From assembly GCA_950295325.1 (NCBI GenBank), contig OX485806.1, positions 24,058,001-24,122,000 of the forward strand: a stretch of 64,000 nt of DNA. Reading direction: 5' to 3'. Position numbers and translations under genes: made by a program. This document shows positions 24,136 through 32,639 of this stretch, piece after piece (the stretch's first letter is position 1; every line of letters starts with the position of its first letter). The notes under the pieces are model-generated. The model was not told the origin of the DNA, did no database searches, and saw nothing but the letters and a program-made list of their open reading frames with translations. Origin of the DNA: Polytrichum commune. Its lineage: Eukaryota; Streptophyta; Polytrichopsida; Polytrichales; Polytrichaceae.

Positions 24136-24629
24136 GAAGTGTCAACATAGCTATGTGTTTTGTTGTTTCTTTAGTGGTTTGGGGGTGGTCCTTGGTTGGT
24201 GGCTCAAGTGGGTTGTATGTCTTGTTACTTCTTATATGGTGATGTATTTGTGCTCAAGGGACCCCGCCTCCCTTTGAAGCGGGTGTGTTTTCTTGGTTTG
24301 TAATTCATTTTGGCTTCAACTTTTTGACCTTCTCTCTCAACAAATAACTTAAAATTTCCACAAACAAACAAAACTCACTATATTTTAACAATACACAATC
24401 TAGCCACAACAATGACCCGGGAGAAATTTGAGTCAACTTCGTTCCTCATTATCAGATGGTTATTCACATAAATGCTCCAAATATTTTTTGTATTTTAACT
24501 TACAATAATAAAATTATGAAAATATGGTTTGGTACATTTCCTAGAGGTTTTATTTTGAACCAATAATTTGGAAGAAAAAAAACAAATTGGTTGATTTGTA
24601 ACTACGTTAAATAGTCCTCTTAGTGTGGG

Positions 24630-24682
24630 TGGAAAATTAGTATAGAAATAATTATTGTTTCCACACTAATTTTCCAAGACTT
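24630..24682. repeat. Imperfect palindrome around GGAAAATTAGT
   Basis: GGAAAATTAGTATAGAAA on the left is mirrored by TTTCCACACTAATTTTCC on the right around a TAATTATT-like centre. Related words occur nearby (ACGCTAATTTTC near 24810 and GAAAATTAGCGTGG near 24878), suggesting a small decayed inverted-repeat element. Confidence 0.5.
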
Positions 24683-24904
24683 TGGGTCTTCCCCCACTCC
24701 TTATGAAGACTTATGACCAACACATTGAATATTAGTTATAGGACAAAAGTAACACAAAATAAAATAATCAACCACAATAGTTTTTTAAGAAAACTATTGC
24801 TTTGATCTACGCTAATTTTCTACTAGATATTTAGCATGGGTTGAAAACTATTATGGCCCACATCAATTCCCAATATGAAAATTAGCGTGGACTCCACAAA
24901 ATTA

Positions 24905-25383
24905 GGGCCACTTCACACACGGGACTGAGAGCCCATGACCATTGCACTCCAAGCACTCTCATTGGTGGAAAGAACAGAGTTGGTCCAAGTTCACTTCACA
25001 CTACATGTGAATGCAAGATGGATGTAAAGTCTACATGGAATCCTACATGGCATCGAATGGATCATGTTTCATGGTCACTTGGATTAATTTCAATAACCAC
25101 CTCTTGGAGTTAGGCCTAACACAAAACCGGGAGACCATGGCACTCCAAACTCTCACAACCATTGGTTTATTCTACTTTATCATGTGTGAGGACCCACATG
25201 AATAGAAATTCACCGAAATAGCATTTGGTTGAGGGCCCGGTCACATATGACTTCACACTAGACTTGAGGGTCCACGACCACACTACGTGATTATGGAGGT
25301 GTGTTGGGACGGCCTTTGGACACTTTCTTTTGGGCTCTCACAATCTCATGGTCACGGCCCTTGGCTCGTGTGTGAAGTGGCCC
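24905..25383. mobile_element. MITE with GGGCCACTTCACACACG ends
   Basis: The left end begins GGGCCACTTCACACACGGG and the reverse complement of the right end begins GGGCCACTTCACACACGAG. The GGGCC.GTTTACAC ends of the Tourist-like element at 14667 are similar. The flanking triplets are TTA (left) and ATA (right), so a Harbinger-type duplication is only approximate. It lies 19 bp from the Harbinger terminus at 25403. No protein is encoded. Confidence 0.6.
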
Positions 25384-25402
25384 ATAGTAATAGGACTGTT
25401 TA

Positions 25403-25434
25403 GAGCATCCGCACCCATGCTCGCTATACCCGGC
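25403..25434 (+). repeat. Harbinger 5' terminal inverted repeat
   Basis: It begins GAGCATCCGCACCCATGC and pairs with 29929-29960 over 32 positions with two differences. Both differences have CG here and CA in the partner read in the same sense, as expected from decay of methylated CG. Confidence 0.93.
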
Positions 25435-25810
25435 TCTTCAAAGGGCCAGTAGAGGGCTCCACAAGGCTCTAGGGCCTCGCCAAATATGGCGACCCCCACC
25501 CTTCCTCCAGACCTCTCCAGATTTCGCGCAACCCTGACGCTATCTACATTAGCTGGCCCCTTGTCGGTGCCACGTATTCGCTGCCCGGTAACCCTATACC
25601 CCCTGAGACGCACAGTTGGCAAGTGATGTGGCCGGCGAACGAGCCACATCAGAGGCTGCGAGCAAACATAGATTTTTCGACTGTCACAGACCACCACAGA
25701 TTGCCTGCAAACAGAGCTGCGATGCTTGTTTTCTGCTCTTGAAGGAGGTTTAGGGTTGTTTGAGTTAATAGAGTTCCTCGGTTTGACATGTGTATTTTGT
25801 AGTTAACCTT

Positions 25811-27106
25811 ATGGATCAATGGCGGGAACGCCTTCTTGCGACTCGGGAGCTTATTTTGGAGGACGATGAGGAAGATGATTTCAATGTTAATTGGATTATT
25901 GGATTAGGGTTGAGTGCACCGCGTGGTCACATGCCGAGCATTGTCCATGGATCACGTCCAAGGAAATCGCCCAACATTGACAGGCATAGACACGAGATGC
26001 ATGCCCGCATGATGTCTGATTATTTTGCAGATGAACCTACGTATGGCCCAAATTTTTTCCGCCGTCGATACCGTATGCGGAGGTCATTATTTTTGACCAT
26101 ATTGGATAGGGTTTGTGCTAGAGACGATTACTTTGTTCAAAAACAAGATGCATGTGGTTTTTTGGGGTTGTCCCCGCATCAGAAGATCACCTCCACTTTG
26201 AGGATGTTGTGTTACGGTTTGTGTGCCGATGCTACAGACGAATATTGCAGGACTAGTGAAACCACCGCGATGACATCTATGAAGCGATTTTGCATTGCAA
26301 TTAGGTGTGAGTTTGAGGCATACCATATGAGACAACCTACTCGTGCCGATTTTGAAAAACAGTTGGCAATTAATGCTGATCGTGGATTTCCAGGCATGTT
26401 TGCCTCACTTGATTGTATGCATTACGAGTGGAAGAATTGCCCGGTTGCTTGGCAAGGGGACTTCGGTGACAAAGATGGGAAGAAGTCGATCATATTGGAG
26501 GCCGTGGCGGATGGTGGTTTGCACATATGGCATGCGTTCTTTGGGTTACCCGGTTCCAACAACGACTTGAACGTGTTGGATCGTTCACCACTCATCCACA
26601 ACATGTTGACTAGCGAAGCTCGTGACATGCAATTCGAGGTTAACGGGTGTCAGTATGATCGATATTATCTTCTCACGGATGGTATATATCCCGAGTGGTC
26701 TTGCTTCGTGCAAAGCATCCATCAACCACAAGATGAGAAACGCAGCTATTTTGCGGAAAGACAAGAGGCCGTGCGCAAGGATGTTGAGAGATGTTTCGGG
26801 GTGTTGCAGGCCCGTTTTGCGATAATTCGCAACCCTTGCCGGCATTGGAGCATGGAAGTGATATCGAACATCATGTTCACGTGTTGTATCTTGCACAATA
26901 TGATAATTGATGACGAAGAAGGTGTTGAAGGACTAGATGATATTATTGGTGAGTTGCATGAGGGAAATGTCCCAATGCAAAGAGGTTTGTCCTTTGATGA
27001 GTATATGGCAAGTACAGTGGACATTACCAATGCGGACACTCATTTTGGTCTCCGTGGTGATCTAATTGAGCACTTGTGGATGTTGAAAGGCACCAATTTG
27101 GCCTAA
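25811..27106 (+). CDS. PIF/Harbinger transposase (DDE nuclease, HARBI1/ALP1-like)
   Basis: This 431-residue protein belongs to the plant Harbinger transposase family (DDE_Tnp_4 type), which cuts and re-joins element ends in the nucleus. The ATG at 25811 (MDQWRERL) is chosen; the frame is open a few codons further but only from GTG. An acidic N-terminal patch (about residues 18-24) precedes a helical region. The nuclease core shows D201 in FASLDCMHYEW, a conserved D252 in GLPGSNNDLNVLD, D290 in YYLLTDGIYPEW and E326 in VERCFGVLQARF, with 35 residues between D290 and E326. CCILHNMIIDDE (about 358-369) is the typical tail motif. The length is normal for the family and no stop or frameshift is seen. 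It is convergent with the accessory gene of the same element. Confidence 0.93.
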   Translation: MDQWRERLLATRELILEDDEEDDFNVNWIIGLGLSAPRGHMPSIVHGSRPRKSPNIDRHRHEMHARMMSDYFADEPTYGPNFFRRRYRMRRSLFLTILDRVCARDDYFVQKQDACGFLGLSPHQKITSTLRMLCYGLCADATDEYCRTSETTAMTSMKRFCIAIRCEFEAYHMRQPTRADFEKQLAINADRGFPGMFASLDCMHYEWKNCPVAWQGDFGDKDGKKSIILEAVADGGLHIWHAFFGLPGSNNDLNVLDRSPLIHNMLTSEARDMQFEVNGCQYDRYYLLTDGIYPEWSCFVQSIHQPQDEKRSYFAERQEAVRKDVERCFGVLQARFAIIRNPCRHWSMEVISNIMFTCCILHNMIIDDEEGVEGLDDIIGELHEGNVPMQRGLSFDEYMASTVDITNADTHFGLRGDLIEHLWMLKGTNLA

Positions 27107-27851
27107 TATATAAAGGGGTAACTAGTATCCATAAGTTTGGCCATATCAATTGCAATACATGTGAGTTTCGGAGAAAGAATGTATGCTGAAATTTTTAAAT
27201 AATATGTAAATGTGTGACTAATATCACATTTATTGGAAAAAACTATGTCCATTCAATACTAAACCAAGTCCAATGTCATCCTCGGCGCACATGTTTTGTG
27301 AATTGTCATGATCTACCATGACATCCCATGTGGTGGGCATCCCCGGTCCAACATGCTCAATGCCATCCCACTGACCACTATCACCACGGCTATCTACATA
27401 TCTACCGGGTGCAATCCCGCCATCTTCTTGGAATCGCCGGCTACAAGGATCATGCTCTTCATTCGCATGTTGTGCCTGCAATCAAAAACAACAAAACAGG
27501 GCTTAGGCACATTCAAGGCTTAGACACACTAAAGCTCATACACATTCAAGCACGGGCGTAATGCCACATTGGACCACAAATTGTCCATAATTGAAACATC
27601 CACACAGAATGCATGCAGAACAGAAACATCCACACACACAAACAGGCCAATGCTCGGACTCAGCCTGCCCTGCAAATCACAGTCGGCAGCAATGCTGCAT
27701 TCCATCAACCAAACTCGTTGACTGTAGACCACACAGATTGTCTGCAGAACAAAAAATTACAAAAAAACCTACATTCACACTCAGCCCTCACATACTGCTC
27801 TCTTTTGTGCCTGCAATTAAACCAGAGCCTGTAATGCCACATACAGGGCCT

Positions 27852-27853
<2 letters not shown>

Positions 27854-27891
<38 letters not shown>
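27854..27891 (+). repeat. Poly-A tract, 38 bp
   Basis: An uninterrupted A run lies in the first copy of the 147-bp repeat, between the transposase and accessory gene ends. Confidence 0.95.
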
Positions 27892-27894
<3 letters not shown>

Positions 27895-28003
27895 ACACTA
27901 ACACTTACAGACCCTCCCCCTGTCAAAAAGAAGCATTCAGACTGCTCTCTTTTGTGCCTGCAATCAAATCAGAGCCTAAAAATCCACATACAGGGCCTGC
28001 AGG

Positions 28004-28026
28004 AAAAAAAAAAAAAAAAAAAAAAA
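28004..28026 (+). repeat. Poly-A tract, 23 bp
   Basis: This is the equivalent A run in the second copy of the 147-bp repeat; the length differs from the first copy (38 bp). Confidence 0.95.
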
Positions 28027-28213
28027 CCTACATTATCCCTCACAGACTGCCTGCAGATAACCGAGAACTAAATAACTCACACAGACTGCCTGCAGGAAAT
28101 AAAAAAATAAAAAACAGTCACATTCAAAGTCGGCCACAGTCTGCCCTGGAAGAGAATTAGAATTCGGACAGGGTCACAGTCGGCTCACAGAAAGTGAATC
28201 CAGCATTCACATT

Positions 28214-29584
28214 TCAAATTTTATCAAGCAGGATCACAGGCTCACAGTCAAGCAAAGTGGCTGGTTTAGTACGAGAAATTGAATCCACCTCAGAATCGAG
28301 ATTGTCTTCCTCGTCGGATTCTTGCAAATCCCCAATTTCTCTATGACCCGGATGCTCGTAATTTGATCTCATAGAGTCGAATTCCACTCGTGCATCCCGC
28401 AATTGCCTGAGTGTTTCCTCATCTTCTTGAGATCTCTTATCCGCTTCTTCTCGTTCGCGTGCCGCCTCGGACATTTCAAAAACCTCTCGCTCTTGTTGTT
28501 CACGCAACTCAAATGCCGCGGATTCCGCCCTTCGACGTCGTAATTTGAGCAGCTCCTCCTCACGAAGCAAACGAATAAATTCTTGAGCCTCCGGCGTGGT
28601 AACTTGGTCCATCGGTGCGGTGAAAAGGAGTAGCATGTTGTGGTACTCCAAACTTGCCGCCTTGCGAAGTGTTGCTTCCGCCATCTTCTCGGCGGCCTTG
28701 GCTTGAGTCAAAGCCGCTCTCTCGTGCACCTTGTCAGCACGTTGGGCATCTTTTGTTGCTTTTGTGCCTCCGGGCCTCTCTCTGAATGTCATGCTTGTAG
28801 TTGCCTCACCTGTAGTATCCACAGCACTCACACCATTTTGGGTGTCCATTTGGGAACCCGATTGCGACTCGTGGTCAGAAGAACCAGACACCCTCCTAGA
28901 GGGAGTTGTTTGACGCGATGGACTAACACCGTCAGCCCAACGCGGAAAATCTTTCACCAATTCCCAACAGTGTTCAAACATGAACTCAGTGTTCTTAGCA
29001 GTTTTAGTACGATACAAATCTTTAGCCGTGCGAATAATGTCAGATTCTTTACTACCACTTTTGTTTAATCTTTTGATTTGATTATAGGCTCCGATGAATT
29101 TTCCCACATCGTGTTTAATCATGCCCCATTTTGATTCCAATGATCGCGCGCCCCTATGTCCACCTGGTCTACATTGATCATAATGCAAATAAATTCGTTC
29201 CCAGAAAGCATTACCCTTTTGTTGATTCCCGCAAATTGGGTCCTGAGAGATTGCGAGAACACTCCTAGTCAACTGGCGCTCTTCCTCAGGAACAAAATTC
29301 TTACCTTTCGCAGGCCGCACAGACCCTCCCCCACGACCCCTGCCTCGGCTTCGACCAAAATCAACAGAGGGTTGAGTATGCAGGGAGAATGCTGGGTCAC
29401 TCACCTGGGCTTGATGGCCTGCTCCAGTAGTCACATCCGGCACCGAGGCCGTCGGTGCTTCGTGTTCGCCGAAACCAGTTGAATGCTGCAAGTGAATCCC
29501 CGCATGCTGGCTGCGATCGAGCCCAATTCGCCGAGATTGCAAACCATTCGCTTCACCCACTCGCGGCGACGGCCTCCCCCGCAT
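28214..29584 (-). CDS. Harbinger accessory protein, MYB/SANT-like with NAM-associated domain
   Basis: The frame is open for 482 codons from 29662, but the first in-frame ATG there is at 29584, giving 456 residues. Counting from 29662, a trihelix/SANT-like region runs from about 118 (KGKNFVPEEERQLTRSVL) through DPICGNQQKG, SLESKWGMI and FMFEHCWELVKDFPRW (ending about 242). A Ser/Thr-rich linker follows, then a NAM-associated block from RPGGTKATKDAQ (about 296-370) and a charged coiled coil (about 365-425) ending in an acidic tail. Such proteins in plants are often misnamed NAM-like or GST T3-like; here the element context makes it the Harbinger DNA-binding partner. A better start may be the ATG at 29716, which an in-frame TGA now separates from the rest. 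Confidence 0.85.
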   Translation of the reverse strand: MRGRPSPRVGEANGLQSRRIGLDRSQHAGIHLQHSTGFGEHEAPTASVPDVTTGAGHQAQVSDPAFSLHTQPSVDFGRSRGRGRGGGSVRPAKGKNFVPEEERQLTRSVLAISQDPICGNQQKGNAFWERIYLHYDQCRPGGHRGARSLESKWGMIKHDVGKFIGAYNQIKRLNKSGSKESDIIRTAKDLYRTKTAKNTEFMFEHCWELVKDFPRWADGVSPSRQTTPSRRVSGSSDHESQSGSQMDTQNGVSAVDTTGEATTSMTFRERPGGTKATKDAQRADKVHERAALTQAKAAEKMAEATLRKAASLEYHNMLLLFTAPMDQVTTPEAQEFIRLLREEELLKLRRRRAESAAFELREQQEREVFEMSEAAREREEADKRSQEDEETLRQLRDARVEFDSMRSNYEHPGHREIGDLQESDEEDNLDSEVDSISRTKPATLLDCEPVILLDKI

Positions 29585-29680
29585 CAAACCCTCAAATTCG
29601 ACGTCGTCGAATCCCCGCTCACCAACCCCGAAATCAGTTGCCGCAGGCGCTCCTCGCTGCAAGCCACCTCGTCCACGGCC

Positions 29681-29716
29681 TCAAAGCACCGAGTGCCCAC
29701 GGCCACGTCTTGCCAT
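29681..29716 (-). other. Likely original N-terminus of the accessory gene, broken by TGA
   Basis: An ATG at 29714-29716 (minus) opens MARRGRGHSVL in the same frame as the accessory protein and meets TGA at 29681-29683. Six codons (GRGRGG) then lead directly into the open frame at 29662. The Arg/Gly-rich composition continues across the stop, which fits a CGA-to-TGA change in a formerly continuous start region. Confidence 0.6.
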
Positions 29717-29928
29717 CCCACCAAAAATTCTCCGAACAGCGGTGCACACAAAAAATTAGAACAAAATCTTCCCTAAATCACCCGGCTTTTGGGCGCGCGC
29801 AGAGAACTCGAAGACTCTGGAAAATGGCGCGACAGGGGAAGTTTTTCACGAGCCCGCTCTTGAAAGAGCCGTTGCCCGGGTTGCGGTGGGGTGGTCATTC
29901 CTACCCGGGCCCGCCAAAAGCCATTGAG

Positions 29929-29960
29929 GCCGGGTATAGTGAGCATGGGTGTGGATGCTC
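29929..29960 (-). repeat. Harbinger 3' terminal inverted repeat
   Basis: Read on the minus strand it begins GAGCATCCACACCCATGC and matches the 5' repeat at 30 of 32 positions. TTA follows at 29961-29963. Confidence 0.93.
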
Positions 29961-29963
29961 TTA

Positions 29964-30929
29964 GTGTAGTAGTTGTTTCTCTTCGGTCATTGACTCATTG
30001 AGCCGCAAAGATGTCTTTCTAATATAGAAGCCTATCTAGCCTATGCCTTCAGATTCAACATGAATCTGGTGCATCTGAAACCTCATTCGGGAATTTATGC
30101 CTGCATAATAAATTCCCGGACCCACAGAACTCCCAGGTTTGGGTTGAATATACTGAAGGTTAGGTTCATGCTCGATTCTCATTTTCAAACAGATTGGAAG
30201 TTTCTCTGCACCTGTATATTTATATGGTCTCGGTTGTCTTGCCAGCATTTGGCCGTGAGCTTTATTGCACTTGAAGTGAACTGTACTTGAAGCAACCATT
30301 GACTCCACCTATGTTTGGGGAAAACCGACGGCTAGTTCATTATCATCCAATGGATTTCTCCTCATGGCTGGTCCAAATTTCCAACCATCGGATGTCAATC
30401 CAACTGTAATTCAATCCTCCGGCAATTAGCCGATGGACCAGAAAATGTCCCGGAAATGTAGCCGATTCTTCTTGTGAGTTACTGGATTTCAGCCAGAAGC
30501 ATCCAGAGCGCTATTTGTCTGGGGCATTTGATGATGCACTTGAGGAAGTACCCTAAACCTTAAACTTTTTGAATTATGCAACCTTTCCATGACCAAATCC
30601 AATTGCTTCTATGAAGAATTGGGGGACCCTTGGCCTTCAAGCAGTGAAGGCATTGCTAGGTTCAATTCCTGCCAAGGATATTAACTCTTCAAATTTAAAG
30701 TTTTGAACATGCCTTTCTTTTCACTTATTCAAGATTTTGTACTAAGAAATGATTTCTAATAACTTTTCATACATTTTTTAAACAATTAGTGCCGATATGA
30801 ATTCCATTTAATCGGATATTGGCCAATGAAAATATGAAAATATAGGCAATTGGCCGATAGATTTTACAAAAGACCGGCTCTTGCCGATGTAAATTGGAAA
30901 AAATCCGACCCTTTTTTAGCAACTACCTG
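29964..30929. other. No recognisable gene
   Basis: Short frames on both strands around 30036-30308 show no domain. The words GGCCGATAG, TTAGCCGATGG and AATTGGCCGAT recur between 30420 and 30900, a weak hint of an old repeat. Confidence 0.3.
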
Positions 30930-31200
30930 CAATTAGCCACTAAGGCTTCAAAAACTTCCCGAACTCTGGACTCCACCACAACGCAAGATCATTGTTGCTT
31001 ACTATGTTTTCAAGTAGTGATGAAAGCTTATCTCTAATGTGGTTGTGTAGGGGACATTTCAACACAAAATGTGTCTCATTTTCAACTGCATTGTAGGAGC
31101 GCAAGTGGCAAAGTCTAATATCTCTAGAGATAGGAATACTCGATCATCGTCCAATGTCAATGGCAAGTCTATGGTTCGAGGTGCGGTAGGCAACAATGAT
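30930..31200 (-). pseudogene. LINE tail fragment, inverted copy (left arm)
   Basis: On the minus strand from about 31196 the translation gives VAYRTSNHRLAIDIGR, a stop, SSIPISRDIRLC and VENETHFVLKCPLHNHIRDK. This is the zinc-binding tail of a non-LTR retrotransposon, with the C..C..H..C-type spacing typical after reverse transcriptase. It is the inverted counterpart of 31412-31812. From about 31003 leftward the two copies diverge. Confidence 0.6.
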
Positions 31201-31201
31201 T

Positions 31202-31411
31202 GGGGTGAACTGACAATTAGTTACAGATGAATCGGTTGAGTTTGAGAAATAACCGGTTGAAGTTCAAGACTTTAGGAAAATTATCAATTATTTTAGAGGA
31301 ATTTATAGAATATAGCCCAATTTAATAAAGGAAAACTGGAGGATGTCAACATGTAACCGGTTGGACTTGCAAACACTAGGATCTCAACTGTTTATGCCCG
31401 AAAATCTCCCC
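31202..31411 (+). repeat. 210-bp repeat, copy 2, between inverted LINE tails
   Basis: It starts GGGGTGAACTGACAATTAG and ends GAAAATCTCCCC, and has the same length and internal words (AACCGGTTGAAGTTCAAGAC) as 10338-10547. It sits exactly between two inverted arms (31003-31200 and 31412-31611). Confidence 0.5.
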
Positions 31412-31812
31412 GATCACTGTTGCCTACCGCACCTCTATCCATAGACTTGTCATTGACATTGGACAGTGAACGAGTATTCCTATCTCTAGAGATATTAGAC
31501 CATGCCACTTCCGCTCTTATGATGGAGTTGAAAATGAGGCACATTTCGTGTTGAAATGTCTCCTATACAACCACATTAGATATATGTTTCCATCACTATT
31601 TGAAAACATAATTTTAGGGAGTCTCAAGTCTTTCTTTCAAATAGACCAACAAGTTAACATTAGCCTCTATCTCACGGAGGCTAGCGCACTCCACCACTCT
31701 AGAGAATTCATTGGCTTGAAACCATCTTGATGTACTTTCAATCCCAACAGCCTTTTCGGCTTCCTGGACTTTCAAATCAGTCTCATTTCATTGCATGTGA
31801 ATCCAAAAGTAG
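31412..31812 (+). pseudogene. LINE tail fragment (right arm)
   Basis: The plus-strand frame gives VAYRTSIHRLVIDIGQ, a stop, TSIPISRDIRPCHFRSYDG, VENEAHFVLKC and NISLYLTEASALHHSREF to a stop at 31728-31730, after which CTFNPNSLFGFLDF continues in the same frame. The tryptophan expected before CTF has become TGA. It is a decayed C-terminal LINE segment, with no upstream reverse transcriptase attached. Confidence 0.65.
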
Positions 31813-32305
31813 CATCATAAAAGCACAATCTCGCATTTCGTTGAATGCAATTATTCACAAGGTAGGCCTTCAAGAAAACGTGAGCTTCAATTTTGTGAGA
31901 AGTGGATGCCTTAGGGTGAGTTTCCATGTAGTTTGCTTGCCCACTAGATTCTAGATATTAGTGGGTCAGAGGTGTTCGCATGTAGCTAAGCGCAAGCCAC
32001 CATCCAACCACATTTTGGCGGTCCATTAGAATGTGGAGGGTTGTGGACACGGGCCAATAGACCTTCATGTACCCACTAAAGAATCTTCAACCCACAAGGT
32101 CTAGTCACCGAAGGATTAAGACCGGTTGAAGACTCGAAAGAACCAATGTTGGACTAAAACTCCATCCTTGGTAATTAGGAGGAGGAGGGTAGTAGGTGGG
32201 CCTGGCATTAATTTGAGAAGATGGAGTAACTAGTTGACACATATGAATCCTAACCCACCTCATTCTCTCTATATTTGGGCAAATTTGTCCTATTCATGGT
32301 AGAAT

Positions 32306-32567
32306 CATTGAAGGTAGAGCATTAGTCATACGATGGTGAATGTTAGAGGTATAAGAATGAATCAGGTTTTAATAAATCCATATGGTTTGTGGGAAAGTGG
32401 GAATTGAGATATCCCATATCCATTGCATGGACCAAAGAGGAAAAATGCAATAAAAGGCAAGGTAAGGGGTGAGGGTGACCATCTCACTCTAAGTGTTGTT
32501 CATATGCCTTTGTGGTTGTGTATTTGCTTGTGTAATTTGAAATCTAGTTCTATTGAGATTCAATAGG
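32306..32567 (+). repeat. 5' LTR of copia element 1
   Basis: It aligns by ordered words with 36832-37011 and with the LTRs of element 2 (46217, 49231). The right end is placed after CAATAGG by comparison with element 2. The following TTATGGGCCCACAC is a possible primer-binding region, and a TATCAGAGC word resembling the initiator-Met site (TGGTATCAGAGC) lies further in, near 32732; neither is decisive. Confidence 0.5.
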
Positions 32568-32639
32568 TTATGGGCCCACACACGCAAGTCTCGGAGTTAG
32601 AGATTTGCTTGCTAGTTAGTCAGGGAGTGGATCTTCAGA

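Larger units (their letters stand above)
27107..28213. other. Harbinger spacer between convergent genes, with tandem repeat
   Basis: The 1.1-kb spacer holds a direct repeat with 147-bp period: CTGCTCTCTTTTGTGCCTGC starts at 27795 and again at 27942, each copy running through CACATACAGGGCCTGC into a poly-A tract. A short word, ACAGA(C/T)TG(C/T)CTGCAG, recurs at about 27730, 28044 and 28080. Both 3' ends must lie here. The 189-codon frame through it is a by-product of the repeats and A tracts. Confidence 0.75.
25403..29960 (+). mobile_element. Complete PIF/Harbinger DNA transposon, 4.56 kb
   Basis: The element is bounded by TTA duplications (25400-25402 and 29961-29963) and by 32-bp terminal inverted repeats. 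It carries a transposase on + (25811-27106) and a MYB/SANT plus NAM-associated accessory protein on - (28214-29584, or 29716 if the likely original start is counted), transcribed toward each other. In PIF/Harbinger elements the transposase supplies the nuclease and the MYB-like protein helps its nuclear entry or DNA binding. High CG content toward both ends, intact frames and close terminal repeats point to a fairly young insertion. An in-frame stop in the accessory gene is the main defect seen. Confidence 0.93.

Noticed and set aside
25338-25697. 119-codon minus-strand frame over the Harbinger left end
   Set aside because: It crosses the element boundary at 25403 and shows no domain; it is a shadow of GC-rich subterminal sequence.
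27591-28160. 189-codon frame with long lysine runs
   Set aside because: It is produced by the poly-A tracts and tandem repeat in the Harbinger spacer and lies between two real convergent genes.
29455-29964. 169-codon plus-strand frame at the Harbinger right end
   Set aside because: It is antisense to the accessory gene start and runs across the terminal repeat.
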